From contig JAAYZA010000144.1 in NCBI GenBank assembly GCA_012515055.1, positions 1-41,444 on the forward strand: 41,444 nucleotides of DNA, written 5' to 3'. A program made the translations under genes and the position numbers. The DNA is from Syntrophomonadaceae bacterium. Lineage in GTDB: Bacteria; Bacillota; Syntrophomonadia; Syntrophomonadales; Syntrophomonadaceae. The notes below the pieces were generated by a model. The model had not been told where the DNA came from, did no database searches, and saw nothing but the letters and a program-made list of their open reading frames with translations. Positions 8,278 to 18,408 of this stretch are shown here, in pieces. Every line of letters starts with the position of its first letter. The first letter of the stretch is position 1.

Positions 8278-8804
8278 TGTTGGATTTTTCTGCTTTCTCC
8301 CTTTTTGATGCAGCATTCATAGTTATTGCCGGTGTGACTGTCATAGCAGCACTGGGTGTGGTCATTTTCCGCAATATTATCCACTCTGCTTTTTGCCTGA
8401 TCCTCTCGTTCCTGGGAATTGCGGCCATATATTTCCAGCTTCATTCAGGATTTTTAGGTGTTGTGCAGATTCTGGTCTATGCCGGGGCCGTTGCAGTCTT
8501 GATCATTTTTGCCATTATGCTGTTGATGAATCAGGACGCTAACCGGACCAATCAGACTACCCCCAACAGCAAACAATTATTTGCTGCCGGGGGCATTACC
8601 GCCATGATACTGGCAGCACTGACGGCAGCAATCGGGTTTACCAGCTGGCCTGCCGGTCAGCTACAAAGCATCGATAATTCTCTTAACTTGCTGGCTGAAT
8701 TGATGCTGACAGATTATGTGATCGCTTTTGAAACGGCTGCGATTTTGTTATTGGTAGCTGTTATAGGCGCTATTCTTATTGCCAGGGGGGTTGATGATAA
8801 ATGA
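8277..8804 (+). CDS. nuoJ: NADH-quinone oxidoreductase subunit J
   Basis: Membrane subunit of complex I, 175 aa with five hydrophobic helices. SAFCLILSFLGIAAIYFQL and LGVVQILVYAGAVAVLIIF form the conserved helix-3 region with its pi-bulge tyrosine and glycine. The start ATG shares one base with the nuoI stop (TAATG) and follows AAGGAGAAG. The end overlaps nuoK by 4 nt. It lies next to NuoH and NuoK in the E-channel region. Confidence 0.94.
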   Translation: MLDFSAFSLFDAAFIVIAGVTVIAALGVVIFRNIIHSAFCLILSFLGIAAIYFQLHSGFLGVVQILVYAGAVAVLIIFAIMLLMNQDANRTNQTTPNSKQLFAAGGITAMILAALTAAIGFTSWPAGQLQSIDNSLNLLAELMLTDYVIAFETAAILLLVAVIGAILIARGVDDK

Positions 8805-9109
8805 TTGGTTTACCCCATTATATTTTACTGGGTTCAGTCCTTTTCAGCATCGGACTTTTCGGGGTACTATCCCGCCGCAATGCTGTGGCTGTTCTAATGT
8901 CAGTGGAGCTTATGCTGAATGCGGTAAATATCAATTTTGTCGCTGCCAATAAATTTATTGCCTCGGATGCAGCTGTAGGCCAATTGCTGGCGATTTTTGT
9001 CATTGTTGTTGCTGCCTGTGAAATCGCAGTTGGTCTGGCTTTGATCATCGCTGTATACCGACAGCGGAGATCCGTTGATCTAAGTGATTTTAACCTGCTG
9101 AAATGGTGA
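8801..9109 (+). CDS. nuoK: NADH-quinone oxidoreductase subunit K
   Basis: Small antiporter-like (MrpC-related) membrane subunit, 102 aa with three helices. Conserved glutamates are seen in VLMSVELMLNAVNINFV and in IVVAACEIAVGLALI, the two acidic residues needed for ion translocation in the family. The start overlaps the nuoJ stop as ATGA. The length is normal. Confidence 0.95.
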   Translation: MIGLPHYILLGSVLFSIGLFGVLSRRNAVAVLMSVELMLNAVNINFVAANKFIASDAAVGQLLAIFVIVVAACEIAVGLALIIAVYRQRRSVDLSDFNLLKW

Positions 9110-9122
9110 GGTGAAAGAATAA

Positions 9123-11000
9123 ATGTACGATTTAATTATTGTTAATGCATGGCTGATACCATTATTGCCCTTTGTAGCTTTTGCGGTGATCTCGTTATTT
9201 TTCCACCGCTGGCCCGGTATTTCAGCAGGAATATCAATTTTCTCAATTGCTTTTTCATTTTTGCTGGCCACTGGCATTGCCCGGGTAGTTTTCAGTCAGC
9301 CCGGCGGGGCAGTCTATGAGTTTACAACGCGCTGGCTCGATATCAGCGGACTTCAGGTGGATATGGGTCTTCTATTGGACCCCCTCTCTGCACTGATGCT
9401 GCTGGTGGTAACATCTATTGCTGCACTGGTGCAAATATACTCACTGGGTTATATGAAAGATGATCCTGGATTTGCCAGTTATTATGCCTATCAGAGCCTG
9501 TTTGCCGCTTCCATGCTGGGGCTGGTCATTGCCAATAATTTCGGGCAGATGTTTGTTTTCTGGGAACTGGTGGGGATCTGTTCTTATTTCCTGATCGGCT
9601 TCTGGTTTGGGCGTGATTCAGCTAAAAATGCCGCCATTAAGGCCTTTGTTACCAATCGAGTGGGCGATTTTGGCTTCCTGCTGGGAATATTATTTTTACA
9701 GATTTTATTTGGAACTTTAAATTTCGCCGGACTGGCAGAAGCATTGCCTGGATATGCCAATGCAGCCATATTAATTCCGGTAGCTATATTGTTATTTACC
9801 GGCCCCATGGGGAAATCCGCCATGTTCCCGCTGCATGTGTGGCTGCCTGATGCCATGGAAGGCCCGACACCGGTGAGTGCCCTGATTCATGCCGCAACAA
9901 TGGTGGCTGCTGGTGTTTATCTGGTGGCCAGAGCCTTCTTTATTTTCAGCAGTGTACCGGAAGCTATGACGGTCATTGCCTTTGTTGGCGGTTTCACTGC
10001 CTTATTTGCTGCCACTATAGCACTGGTCCAAAACGATATTAAAAGGATCCTGGCTTATTCTACTTTAAGTCAGCTGGGATATATGATGATGGCTATGGGG
10101 ATAGGGGCTATGACGGCTGGAATGTTTCATCTGACCACCCATGCCTTTTTCAAAAGCCTGCTCTTCCTGGGGGCTGGCAGTGTTATCCATGCCATGGCGG
10201 GTGAGCAGGATATATGGAAAATGGGGAATCTGCATAAAAAAATGCCGGTAACCACCTGGACCTTTATTATTGGCGCCCTGGCACTGTCTGGCATTCCTCC
10301 CTTGTCCGGTTTCTGGAGCAAGGACGAGATATTATTGGGGGCTTTTGCCAGCGGACATTATGGATTGTATATCCTGGGAGCATTCGTGGCATTCCTGACG
10401 GCTTTCTACATGTTCAGGCTGATCTTTGTGGCATTTTTCGGCAAGAACCAGGCGGGGGAAAAAGCTCATGAAAGCCCGGGCGTAATGACGGTTCCTTTGA
10501 TCATTCTGGCAGCAGCAGCAGTTCTGGTGGGTTTTGTAAACTCTCCTTTCATGCATCATATCTTTGGAACATTTATATCTCATCCAGCGGGCATCCAACC
10601 CCATTCCAGCAATATGATCATGGTTTCATCGGCATTGATAGCTCTGGCCGGTATTGCAATGGCCTGGCTGATATATCAGAAGGAAGCCATCAATCATCTG
10701 GTTATGCGCAGTAAATTTAAAAATATTTATGAGCTGTTGTTAAATAAATACTATATTGACGAAATTTATGAAAGAATGGGGTCGATTCTGGTCTACGGCG
10801 GGGCCCGGGTTATGTACTGGATTGATATCCATATTGTCAATGGTTTTGTTGATCTGACCGCCAGACTTACCGGCAAAAGCGGTGATACTTTGAAATATAC
10901 AGAAGACGGACAGGTACAGAGTTATGCCATGTATATGGCGGTCGGGGTATTGATCCTGATTGTGCTGGCAACCATGGCGGCTGTATCTGTGATCGTGTAA
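9123..11000 (+). CDS. nuoL: NADH-quinone oxidoreductase subunit L
   Basis: Largest antiporter-like pump subunit, 625 aa with about 15-16 helices and the long lateral helix at the C-terminus. Family motifs include FVFWELVGICSYFLIGFW with the key Glu, GKSAMFPLHVWLPDAMEGP with the key Lys, HAATMVAAGVYL, and the helix-8 region DIKRILAYSTLSQLGYMM. The start ATG follows GAGGTG by 8 nt. It is the distal ion-pumping unit, and the length agrees with bacterial NuoL. Confidence 0.96.
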   Translation: MYDLIIVNAWLIPLLPFVAFAVISLFFHRWPGISAGISIFSIAFSFLLATGIARVVFSQPGGAVYEFTTRWLDISGLQVDMGLLLDPLSALMLLVVTSIAALVQIYSLGYMKDDPGFASYYAYQSLFAASMLGLVIANNFGQMFVFWELVGICSYFLIGFWFGRDSAKNAAIKAFVTNRVGDFGFLLGILFLQILFGTLNFAGLAEALPGYANAAILIPVAILLFTGPMGKSAMFPLHVWLPDAMEGPTPVSALIHAATMVAAGVYLVARAFFIFSSVPEAMTVIAFVGGFTALFAATIALVQNDIKRILAYSTLSQLGYMMMAMGIGAMTAGMFHLTTHAFFKSLLFLGAGSVIHAMAGEQDIWKMGNLHKKMPVTTWTFIIGALALSGIPPLSGFWSKDEILLGAFASGHYGLYILGAFVAFLTAFYMFRLIFVAFFGKNQAGEKAHESPGVMTVPLIILAAAAVLVGFVNSPFMHHIFGTFISHPAGIQPHSSNMIMVSSALIALAGIAMAWLIYQKEAINHLVMRSKFKNIYELLLNKYYIDEIYERMGSILVYGGARVMYWIDIHIVNGFVDLTARLTGKSGDTLKYTEDGQVQSYAMYMAVGVLILIVLATMAAVSVIV

Positions 11001-11010
11001 GGGGGCGGTA

Positions 11011-12519
11011 ATGATGTACGATAATATATTGTTAGCAACACTACTGATACCTTTGCTGGGGGCAGTCCTCATTATGTGGATGCCGGCATCCCGTCATCAG
11101 CTGATTAAATATACGGCTGCGGCTGGGACGGGAATCAGCCTGGCTTTGTCTCTGCTGGTCGCCCTTGCTTACGACAAGGATGTCGGCGGTATGCAATTTG
11201 TTTTGACCATTCCCTGGATTAAAGACCTGGGAGTAAATTTTGCTCTGGGTGTTGATGGTATAAGTATACCCATGCTTCTGCTGACTACCCTGATCGGTTT
11301 CAGTGCTGTTTATGCTTCCTGGAAAATTGTTGACCGGGCTAAAGAATTTTTCGTTTTGCTTTTGATCCTGATCGCAGGTGTAATGGGAACATTTATCACC
11401 ACTGACCTGTTTATTTTCCTGCTTTTCTATGAAGTCGTGGTTATACCTATTTATTTGCTGGTTATTATGTTTGGCAGCACCAAGCGGGTTACCAAAGAAT
11501 ATGCCGGTATGAAACTGACCATTTACCTTTTGATCGGCAGTGCCTTTTTGCTGGCGGGGGTAATTGCACTTTTCATCAAAGCACAGGCTGTCAGCGGGAC
11601 AGCCAGTATGGACATGGCGTTCCTGGGCAGCCTGGATTATCCTATCGGGTTTCAGGTCTGGGTTTTTGCTTTTATGGCTTTTGGTTTCGGGACCCTGCTG
11701 TCCATGTTCCCTTTTCACGCCTGGTCCCCGGATGGATACGCCGGTGCCCCTACGGCAGTCAGCATGATCCATGCCGGTGTTTTGAAAAAAATTGGCGGAT
11801 ATGGTCTGATACGGATCGCCTTGACCATTTTGCCGGAAGGAGCTCAGGTTATCGCGCCCATTATAGCAGTCCTGGCTATTGGTAATATCGTTTACGCCGC
11901 TTTGATCTGTCTCAGTCAGAAGGATCTTAAATATATCGTGGGCTATTCCAGTGTCAGCCATATGGGTTATGTCCTGATAGGGATTGCCGCATTGAACATA
12001 GTAAGTCTGAATGGAGCCGTTGTTATGATGTTTGCCCATGGAGTTATGGCTGCTTTGTTCTTTGCCATGATCGGCAATTTATATGAGAAAAGTCATACCC
12101 GCAATATTGACGATTTTGGCGGTCTGGCCCATCAAATGCCCCGGCTTACTGCTGGTTTTATGATTGCAGGACTGGCTTCACTGGGATTGCCAGGAATGGT
12201 CAATTTTGTTGGTGAGTTTACCATATTTGTCGGTGCTTTTGCTTCCTTTAAAGCTATCACCGTTCTGGCCATTTCAGGAATTGTTTTCACCGCTCTTTAT
12301 ATCCTGAAGTCGCTGGGAACCATGCTGTTTGGCCCCCGCAATGAAAACTGGGATCATTTGCAGGATGTAAAAGGGGTGGAAATGATACCGCTGCTGGTTC
12401 TGGGTATAGCGATTTTTACCGGTGGATTTTTCCCCTTCATTTTGATGGATTTCATTAATGGCGGAGTTGGAGAAATAGTTCAGCATATCGGAGCACTAAG
12501 GATAGGAGGGATGATGTAA
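11011..12519 (+). CDS. nuoM: NADH-quinone oxidoreductase subunit M
   Basis: Antiporter-like pump subunit, 502 aa with about 14 helices. The conserved Glu is in FIFLLFYEVVVIPIYLL. The second conserved region is FPFHAWSPDGYAGAPTAVS, and DLKYIVGYSSVSHMGYV matches the third. There is tandem ATGATG at the start: 11011 or 11014 are both possible behind GGGGGCGG. It ends one base into nuoN. Confidence 0.95.
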   Translation: MMYDNILLATLLIPLLGAVLIMWMPASRHQLIKYTAAAGTGISLALSLLVALAYDKDVGGMQFVLTIPWIKDLGVNFALGVDGISIPMLLLTTLIGFSAVYASWKIVDRAKEFFVLLLILIAGVMGTFITTDLFIFLLFYEVVVIPIYLLVIMFGSTKRVTKEYAGMKLTIYLLIGSAFLLAGVIALFIKAQAVSGTASMDMAFLGSLDYPIGFQVWVFAFMAFGFGTLLSMFPFHAWSPDGYAGAPTAVSMIHAGVLKKIGGYGLIRIALTILPEGAQVIAPIIAVLAIGNIVYAALICLSQKDLKYIVGYSSVSHMGYVLIGIAALNIVSLNGAVVMMFAHGVMAALFFAMIGNLYEKSHTRNIDDFGGLAHQMPRLTAGFMIAGLASLGLPGMVNFVGEFTIFVGAFASFKAITVLAISGIVFTALYILKSLGTMLFGPRNENWDHLQDVKGVEMIPLLVLGIAIFTGGFFPFILMDFINGGVGEIVQHIGALRIGGMM

Positions 12520-13934
12520 TGGACTTTTCTCTGATTAACCTGGAAATAATGACTGCCGTACTGGGACTGGGGGTTCTCGTTCTGGGTTTGACCCTGCCGG
12601 ATAAACTGAATAAGCTTATCAGCAGTGTAGCCTTCTGGGGAATCCTTTTGATCCTGGTCTACAGCATAGTGATATTACCGGGACAAACGGAGGTTTTTAA
12701 TGGTATTTACCATATTGACCTGTATGGACGCTTTTTCAAAATATTGTTTCTGGCCGCCGCTGTTCTGGTCATGATGATGTCCCGGCGCTATACGGAAAAA
12801 ATCCCGCGGCAAAGTGAGTTTTATGGGCTGGTGATCCTGGCCGCTGTCGGTATGATGTTGATGGCATCTGCGGCAGAATTTATCACTTTGTACATCGGGC
12901 TGGAACTGATGACGATAAGCTTTTATATCCTGACGGCTTATTTATTGAAAGATAAACTTTCAGGCGAAGCTGGACTGAAATATCTGATTCTGGGGGCGCT
13001 TTCTTCCGCTATTCTGCTTTTTGGAGTAAGTCTGATCTATGCCATGAGTGGTACGGTCAGTTTTACCGGGATAGGGATGGCCCTGGGGAATCAGCCGGCA
13101 ATAACCGCCGGGCTGGTAATTATCCTGGCCGGTTTTGCCTTTAAAATATCCGTTGTCCCTTTTCACATGTGGACACCGGATGTTTATCAGGGGGCGCCTG
13201 TTCCGATTACAGCCTATTTGTCCGTGGCTTCTAAAGCCGCCGGGATTGCTGCTTTGATAAGATTTCTCCTGACAGCTGTCGGGCCGGGGGAATTGGCCCT
13301 GGACTTAAATCTGCTTCTGGCCATTATGGCAGGATTGACCATTCTGGTCGGCAATTTAATTGCCCTGGTGCAGAAGGATGTAAAAAGGTTGCTGGCCTAC
13401 TCCAGTATTGCCCAGGCTGGATATCTTATGGTGGGGCTGACAGCGGCCAATGATTATGGCCTTAAAGGGGTGCTGTTTTATGCCATGGTATATGTTTTTG
13501 CCAATGTCGGTGCTTTCGCTGTCACTACTGCAGTTGAAACCAATACCGGGGGTACTGCTTTGGAGTCCTTTGGCGGTTTGAGCAAGCGCTCCCCAATGAT
13601 GGCTGCCATCATGACCATTTGCATGCTTTCACTGGCCGGTATTCCTCCTATGGCAGGATTTGCCGGTAAGTTTTATTTATTTGCCGGTGCCATCCAGTCA
13701 GGATATTTATGGCTGGCTATAATCGGTTTAGTGATGAGCATGGTGTCGGTATATTATTATCTGACTGTGGCCAAAGTAATGTATATCGGCACTAGTTCCT
13801 GCGATACACCGCTGCTGGTCAGCAGAGGTGCGGCCACAGCACTATGGATATGTGTTTTAGCAACTGTTTTGATCGGATGTTATCCGGGACCTCTGGCTGA
13901 ATTTGCCGGTCTGGCCATAAAATCTATAATGTGA
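12519..13934 (+). CDS. nuoN: NADH-quinone oxidoreductase subunit N
   Basis: Third antiporter-like pump subunit, 471 aa. Conserved segments are FITLYIGLELMTISFYILT with the key Glu, VVPFHMWTPDVYQGAPVPI, and DVKRLLAYSSIAQAGYLMVG. The start ATG shares a base with the nuoM stop (TAATG), and GATAGGAGGG in the nuoM end serves as ribosome site. It is the last gene of the operon and is followed by a hairpin. No nuoE, nuoF or nuoG is present on either side. Confidence 0.95.
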   Translation: MDFSLINLEIMTAVLGLGVLVLGLTLPDKLNKLISSVAFWGILLILVYSIVILPGQTEVFNGIYHIDLYGRFFKILFLAAAVLVMMMSRRYTEKIPRQSEFYGLVILAAVGMMLMASAAEFITLYIGLELMTISFYILTAYLLKDKLSGEAGLKYLILGALSSAILLFGVSLIYAMSGTVSFTGIGMALGNQPAITAGLVIILAGFAFKISVVPFHMWTPDVYQGAPVPITAYLSVASKAAGIAALIRFLLTAVGPGELALDLNLLLAIMAGLTILVGNLIALVQKDVKRLLAYSSIAQAGYLMVGLTAANDYGLKGVLFYAMVYVFANVGAFAVTTAVETNTGGTALESFGGLSKRSPMMAAIMTICMLSLAGIPPMAGFAGKFYLFAGAIQSGYLWLAIIGLVMSMVSVYYYLTVAKVMYIGTSSCDTPLLVSRGAATALWICVLATVLIGCYPGPLAEFAGLAIKSIM

Positions 13935-13951
13935 CCGATCGTTTAAAGCAT

Positions 13952-13978
13952 AAAGGCCGCCCTGCAGGGACGGCCTTT
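13952..13978 (+). terminator. Hairpin at the end of the nuo operon
   Basis: AAAGGCCG (13952-13959) pairs with CGGCCTTT (13971-13978). Inside, CCCTGCAGGG extends the stem with one bulged base. The hairpin begins 17 nt after the nuoN stop. The T-run is limited to the TTT in the stem, so it may be an inefficient or bidirectional terminator. Confidence 0.65.
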
Positions 13979-14018
13979 ACGCTAAGGAAGTTTTAAACAA
14001 CTTTTTATCTTGCTTATC

Positions 14019-14027
14019 TGCTATAAT
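14019..14027 (+). promoter_or_regulatory. Extended -10 promoter of the UPF0182 gene
   Basis: TGCTATAAT is a perfect extended -10 element (TGN-TATAAT) 66 nt before the start codon. No good -35 lies 16-18 bp upstream (AACTTT/ACTTTT), as is common for extended -10 promoters. Confidence 0.5.
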
Positions 14028-14092
14028 TGGGCTATGCAATTTATTATATTTAATTTATTTGGATGGTAGCAATTAACAGGAGGAGGTTTTTC

Positions 14093-16849
14093 ATGTCTCA
14101 ATATAAGAGCACTATTAAATTGATTGTATTTTTCTTGCTTCTGGCGGCGGCCTCATTGCTGATCAATATGTATATAGATTGGCTCTGGTTTAAATCCGTC
14201 AGTTTCCAGGAGGTCTTTACTACAATCCTTTTCAACAAAATCGGACTTTATGCCTTGATTTTCCTGGTCACATTGGGACTGTTTTATATCAATTTATGGC
14301 TGACCAGAAAGAATATTTCTGATGATGAACCTCGCCTGCATAATGATAACGATCCCGATATTATTTATCTGGAACGCCCGCCATCTATATGGAAAGAATT
14401 ATTGACCGGCCAGACGGCCAAATATATATTTTTAGCCATTTCCATCTTCGCGGCCTTTATGGTCAGCTCCGTGGCGGCAGATAACTGGCTGGTTGTCCAG
14501 CAGTATTTAAATGGAGTTAAGGTGGGTGTCATTGACCCAATCTTCAATAAAGATCTGGGATTTTACTTTTTTAATCTCACCTTTTATCAGTTCATCTATT
14601 CGACTTTGATGATGCTGCTAGTGTTGTTGCTGCTGGCAGTGATTCTGATCTATGCTTCCAACACAACCAATCAGATGATTTACGGCCGACTAAAAGAATT
14701 CTCCTTTGCCAAAGGACACCTGGCCGTTTTATTGGCGGCAATTTTTGCTTTAAAAGCCTGGGGATATCGCCTGGATGCTTATCAATTGTTGTTTTCACCG
14801 GGCGGCATTGTTTTCGGGGCCACCTATACTGACATCAATGCCCGTTTGCTGGCCTATAAGGTGATGCTGGCCCTGTCTATAATTATTGCGTTGCTTCTTC
14901 TGGCCAATATATTTGTTAGAAAAATGAACCTGGTCTATATCAGCATTGGGACCTGGGCCATCGTAGCAATTTTATTGGGAACTATTTATCCTTCTTTGCT
15001 GCAAAGTCTGGTGGTACAGCCCAATGAATTTAATAAGGAGCGGCCCTATCTGGAAAACGCTATAAAATTTACCCGCCAGGCCTATGGCCTCGATAAAGCG
15101 CAAAGTATTGCCCGTACCGTCGATTATGATTTGAATATCAATGATTCCAAACATACCAGTACAATTAAAAACATCAGACTCTGGGACTGGCAGCCTTCCA
15201 AAACAACCTATAAGAATCTTCAGCAGCTGCGCAGTTATTATGTTTTTAATGATGTTGATATAGATCGTTATGAACTGAATGGTGAAAGTCGGCAGCTCAT
15301 GCTTTCCGCCCGGGAAATTGACCAGTCTGAATTGCCTGCCCAGGCTAAAACCTGGATAAATCAAAAATTGATGTATACCCATGGTTACGGGGTAGTAGTA
15401 AGCCCGGTCACCGAAATAACCACGGAAGGTTTTCCGGAATTTTATATCAAAGATATACCACCGCAGTTTTCCACTGATTTGACCATCACCCGGCCGGAAA
15501 TATATTTTGGTGAGAAAACTGATGATTACGTCATAGTAAACACCAAACAAAAAGAATTTGACTATCCTATGGGAGAACAAAACGTGTTTTCCACCTATGA
15601 AGGCCATGATGGGGTTAAGATTCAGTCCCTGCCGCGCAAACTGATGCTGGCCTGGGTCTTGAAAGATTATAAGATGCTGTTGTCATCAGATATAACCAAT
15701 GACAGTCAGGTATTGATGTACCGTAATGTGGTTGAGCGCATCAGGAAAATAGCCCCCTATCTGGCTTTCGACGGTGACCCCTATATCATTATCGATGAAA
15801 AGGGGAAACTTTACTGGATGCAGGATGCTTATACCTATACCAATAAATATCCTTATTCACAGCCCTTTGATGATTGGGGCAACAACTATATCCGCAACTC
15901 GGTGAAAATAATTACCGATGCTTATTCAGGTGAGGTTAATTTTTACATTGCCGATGACAGCGACCCCATCGTTAATACTCTGAGGAAGGTGTTCCCCAAT
16001 TTATATAAATCAATTGATGAAATGCCGGCTGATTTAAGAAAACATGTCAGATACCCGGTTGATATGTTCATGGTTCAGGCTGAAATGTATACCACTTTCC
16101 ACATGAGTGATCCCTGGGTATTTTATAACAAGGAAGACCCCTGGATAATCCCCAATGAAATCGTTGATGATAAACAGCAAAAAATGGAACCTTACTATAT
16201 CAATATGACCCTTGATCAGGACGAGGGCACGGAATTTGTTCTGATGATGCCTTTTTCACCCAAAAGCCGGCCCAATATGATAGCCTGGATGGGGGCACGG
16301 ATGGATGGGGATAATTATGGCAAAATGATGGTCTATAATTTCCCCAAACAGGAAACCATTTACGGTCCGGAACAGGTGGAGTCCCGTATAAACCAGAACA
16401 CTTCCATTGCCCAGCAGCTGACTCTATGGGACCAGAGAGGGGTGCGGGTCTATCGTGGTAATCTGCTGGTAATCCCGGTGGATAATTCCATATTATATAT
16501 TGAACCGATTTATTTACAGGCTGATAACAGCAAACTGCCGGAACTGAAACGTATCATAGCTGGTTTTGGCGAGAAACTGGTAATGGAACCCACTCTGGAT
16601 GAGGCTTTGCTCAAACTATTTGGCGAAGGACCAAGACCACCGGAAGCAGCTAAACCGGATGTTGATACACCCGATGTTGATACACCTGAAGAAACTCCCT
16701 TCAAGAGTGTGCAGGAGCTGGCTCAGCAAGCCCGTGATATTTATGATAGAGCCAATGAACAGCTAAAAGAAGGAAACTGGGCGGGATATGGCGAAAGCAT
16801 TGAAAAACTTAATGTAATAATCAGTGAACTTGAAGCCGCTGCCAATTAA
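14093..16849 (+). CDS. UPF0182 family large membrane protein
   Basis: 918-aa protein of the UPF0182/COG1615 family, whose function is not known. The N-terminal third holds about seven hydrophobic segments, starting with [24 protein letters not shown]. The rest is a large hydrophilic, probably external domain with the typical segments [20 protein letters not shown] and YPFSQPF-like [19 protein letters not shown], and [20 protein letters not shown]. The last 90 residues include a tandem [10 protein letters not shown] linker and a charged helical tail. The start ATG 14093 follows AGGAGGAGG. An upstream ATG 14063 would place the ribosome site inside the gene. It has its own promoter and a hairpin after it. 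Confidence 0.9.
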   Translation: MSQYKSTIKLIVFFLLLAAASLLINMYIDWLWFKSVSFQEVFTTILFNKIGLYALIFLVTLGLFYINLWLTRKNISDDEPRLHNDNDPDIIYLERPPSIWKELLTGQTAKYIFLAISIFAAFMVSSVAADNWLVVQQYLNGVKVGVIDPIFNKDLGFYFFNLTFYQFIYSTLMMLLVLLLLAVILIYASNTTNQMIYGRLKEFSFAKGHLAVLLAAIFALKAWGYRLDAYQLLFSPGGIVFGATYTDINARLLAYKVMLALSIIIALLLLANIFVRKMNLVYISIGTWAIVAILLGTIYPSLLQSLVVQPNEFNKERPYLENAIKFTRQAYGLDKAQSIARTVDYDLNINDSKHTSTIKNIRLWDWQPSKTTYKNLQQLRSYYVFNDVDIDRYELNGESRQLMLSAREIDQSELPAQAKTWINQKLMYTHGYGVVVSPVTEITTEGFPEFYIKDIPPQFSTDLTITRPEIYFGEKTDDYVIVNTKQKEFDYPMGEQNVFSTYEGHDGVKIQSLPRKLMLAWVLKDYKMLLSSDITNDSQVLMYRNVVERIRKIAPYLAFDGDPYIIIDEKGKLYWMQDAYTYTNKYPYSQPFDDWGNNYIRNSVKIITDAYSGEVNFYIADDSDPIVNTLRKVFPNLYKSIDEMPADLRKHVRYPVDMFMVQAEMYTTFHMSDPWVFYNKEDPWIIPNEIVDDKQQKMEPYYINMTLDQDEGTEFVLMMPFSPKSRPNMIAWMGARMDGDNYGKMMVYNFPKQETIYGPEQVESRINQNTSIAQQLTLWDQRGVRVYRGNLLVIPVDNSILYIEPIYLQADNSKLPELKRIIAGFGEKLVMEPTLDEALLKLFGEGPRPPEAAKPDVDTPDVDTPEETPFKSVQELAQQARDIYDRANEQLKEGNWAGYGESIEKLNVIISELEAAAN

Positions 16850-16884
16850 TTTAAGTTAAGTCCAATTTATCATGGTATCATTGG

Positions 16885-16917
16885 AACTCCGGAATCGAAG
16901 CAGTCAATTCCGGAGTT
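16885..16917 (+). terminator. Hairpin terminator after the UPF0182 gene
   Basis: AACTCCGGAAT (16885-16895) pairs perfectly with ATTCCGGAGTT (16907-16917) over 11 bp around an 11-nt loop. It is followed by TCTGTCTAT, a weak T-run. It separates the UPF0182 gene from the next gene. Confidence 0.65.
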
Positions 16918-16942
16918 TCTGTCTATAGGGGGGGATAACAAA

Positions 16943-17839
16943 ATGTTATTGGATATCAGTGATAAGATAAAACTGGTTATAAGTGAAACGGGATTCACCT
17001 ATTGCAATTGTCTGTTTATTGACGATGATGTAAAAACCATCATCGATACCGGAGCTGATTATGGTTCACTGCAGCAAATCCAGCCGGCAAGTGTTGACCG
17101 GGTGATCAACAGTCATCACCACATCGATCATACCCGGGGCAATAAATATTTTCCCGGTGTTAAAATAGCTATTCATGAGCTTGACGCTGCAGCTCTGAGT
17201 GATATAAATAATTTTGAATATTATAACTCGCTGGATCAATGGCATGAATTAATGCCGGAAACAGATTACCTGGAAATAGCCAAACAAATTGGACTTTACT
17301 TTGAAGATTTTGTGGATATCTTCCGAGTCGATGAAACTTTTCAAGATGGTGAATGGATGGATTTTGGAAAAACCACCATGCAGGTAATTCACACGCCGGG
17401 ACATTCCAGAGGACATTGTTCCTTCTGGTTTCCTGAGGAAAGTTTCCTTTTCTGCGGGGATATATGCCTGACTAAAGCGGGGCCCTGGTATGGGGAATTG
17501 CTGGCCGATCCCACTGATATGATCGACTCCATCAATAAGCTGATCGAGCTTAAACCCGACCGTCTGGCTTCCTGTCATATCAAGAAGGTATGCACTGACA
17601 GCACCCCCAGGCTGACGGAATTCAGAGATCGGATTTATAAAAGGGAAGAGCGGATTTTAAAATATCTGGCCAATCCCGCCGGCATTGATGAATTAGCCCA
17701 GCAGAAGATGATTTACCGTTTTCATGTCAGTCCTTTCGTGCTATTCTGGGAAAAATTAATGGTGCAAAAACACATCCAGCGTTTGCTGGGATTTGATCTG
17801 GCCGAAGAAGTAGAACCAGGTATTTTTAAAGCCAGATAG
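16943..17839 (+). CDS. MBL-fold metallo-hydrolase
   Basis: Metallo-beta-lactamase-fold hydrolase of 298 aa, cytoplasmic, without a signal peptide. The HxHxDH metal motif is HHHIDH (residues 58-63). The third metal His lies in VIHTPGHSRGHCSFWF and the bridging Asp in LFCGDICLT. The C-terminal 90 residues are helical and could be a substrate lid. The substrate cannot be told: glyoxalase-II-like thioester, RNA or other esters all use this fold. GGGGGGG precedes the start by about 8 nt. It is probably co-transcribed with the SGNH hydrolase gene 17 nt downstream. Confidence 0.88.
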   Translation: MLLDISDKIKLVISETGFTYCNCLFIDDDVKTIIDTGADYGSLQQIQPASVDRVINSHHHIDHTRGNKYFPGVKIAIHELDAAALSDINNFEYYNSLDQWHELMPETDYLEIAKQIGLYFEDFVDIFRVDETFQDGEWMDFGKTTMQVIHTPGHSRGHCSFWFPEESFLFCGDICLTKAGPWYGELLADPTDMIDSINKLIELKPDRLASCHIKKVCTDSTPRLTEFRDRIYKREERILKYLANPAGIDELAQQKMIYRFHVSPFVLFWEKLMVQKHIQRLLGFDLAEEVEPGIFKAR

Positions 17840-17856
17840 GAAGAGGAAGATATTAA

Positions 17857-18408
17857 ATGACACAGGAGATAAAAGTAGTTTGTCTGGGTGATAGTATAAC
17901 TTATGGCTTCCCCTATGGTCCTGAGATATCCTGGGTGACCATGCTGCAGGAGAATTTACCCGGCCAGTTTATCAACCGGGGGATCAATGGCAATACCACC
18001 AGTGATATGCTGGCCAGATTTGAAAGATCTGTTCTTAAACATGAACCGACCCATCTGATTATTATGGGAGGTATCAATGATGTGGTTTGGGGCGAATCTT
18101 TGGCCCGGATAAAAGAAAATATAAAAACCATGGTTAATTGGGCACTGTCCCGGAATATCAAAGTCATTTTAGGTATGCCTACCGCTGTCGATGAAATTAG
18201 CTGGGAAAGCACTTTAAATAAACTGCGACAGTGGCTGGATGAATATGCCCGGGAGAATAATTTGCCGGTGATTCGTTTTGAACAGGCCTTTTATACTGCC
18301 GCGGGAGAACTGCGTACCGATTTATTAATGGCCGATGGCGGCCATCCAACGGCCCGGGGTTACGAAGAAATGTATAAACAAATCGATTTGAATATCTTTA
18401 AAGTGTAG
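17857..18408 (+). CDS. SGNH/GDSL-family hydrolase
   Basis: Lipase/esterase-like hydrolase of 183 aa. The catalytic blocks are all visible: LGDSIT with nucleophile Ser13, NRGINGNTT with the oxyanion Gly, MGGINDV with the Asn, and DGGHPTARGY with the catalytic Asp and His. There is no signal peptide, so it is probably cytoplasmic, resembling TesA-like acyl esterases. GGAAGAGGAAG precedes the ATG. The 3' end overlaps the convergent PP-loop gene by 11 nt. Confidence 0.9.
   Translation: MTQEIKVVCLGDSITYGFPYGPEISWVTMLQENLPGQFINRGINGNTTSDMLARFERSVLKHEPTHLIIMGGINDVVWGESLARIKENIKTMVNWALSRNIKVILGMPTAVDEISWESTLNKLRQWLDEYARENNLPVIRFEQAFYTAAGELRTDLLMADGGHPTARGYEEMYKQIDLNIFKV

Noticed and set aside
11041-12039. 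Long minus-strand ORF (332 aa) inside nuoM
   Set aside because: It lies fully opposite a clear nuoM. Its composition (Gln, Asn, His, Lys rich) has no family look, and there is no ribosome site. It is a shadow frame.
14972-15607. Minus-strand ORF (211 aa) opposite the UPF0182 gene
   Set aside because: Overlaps a real gene, has no ribosome site and no family features.
16660-16690. Short tandem repeat (DVDTP twice) as a mobile or CRISPR repeat
   Set aside because: It is only two coding copies in a protein linker, with no spacers.
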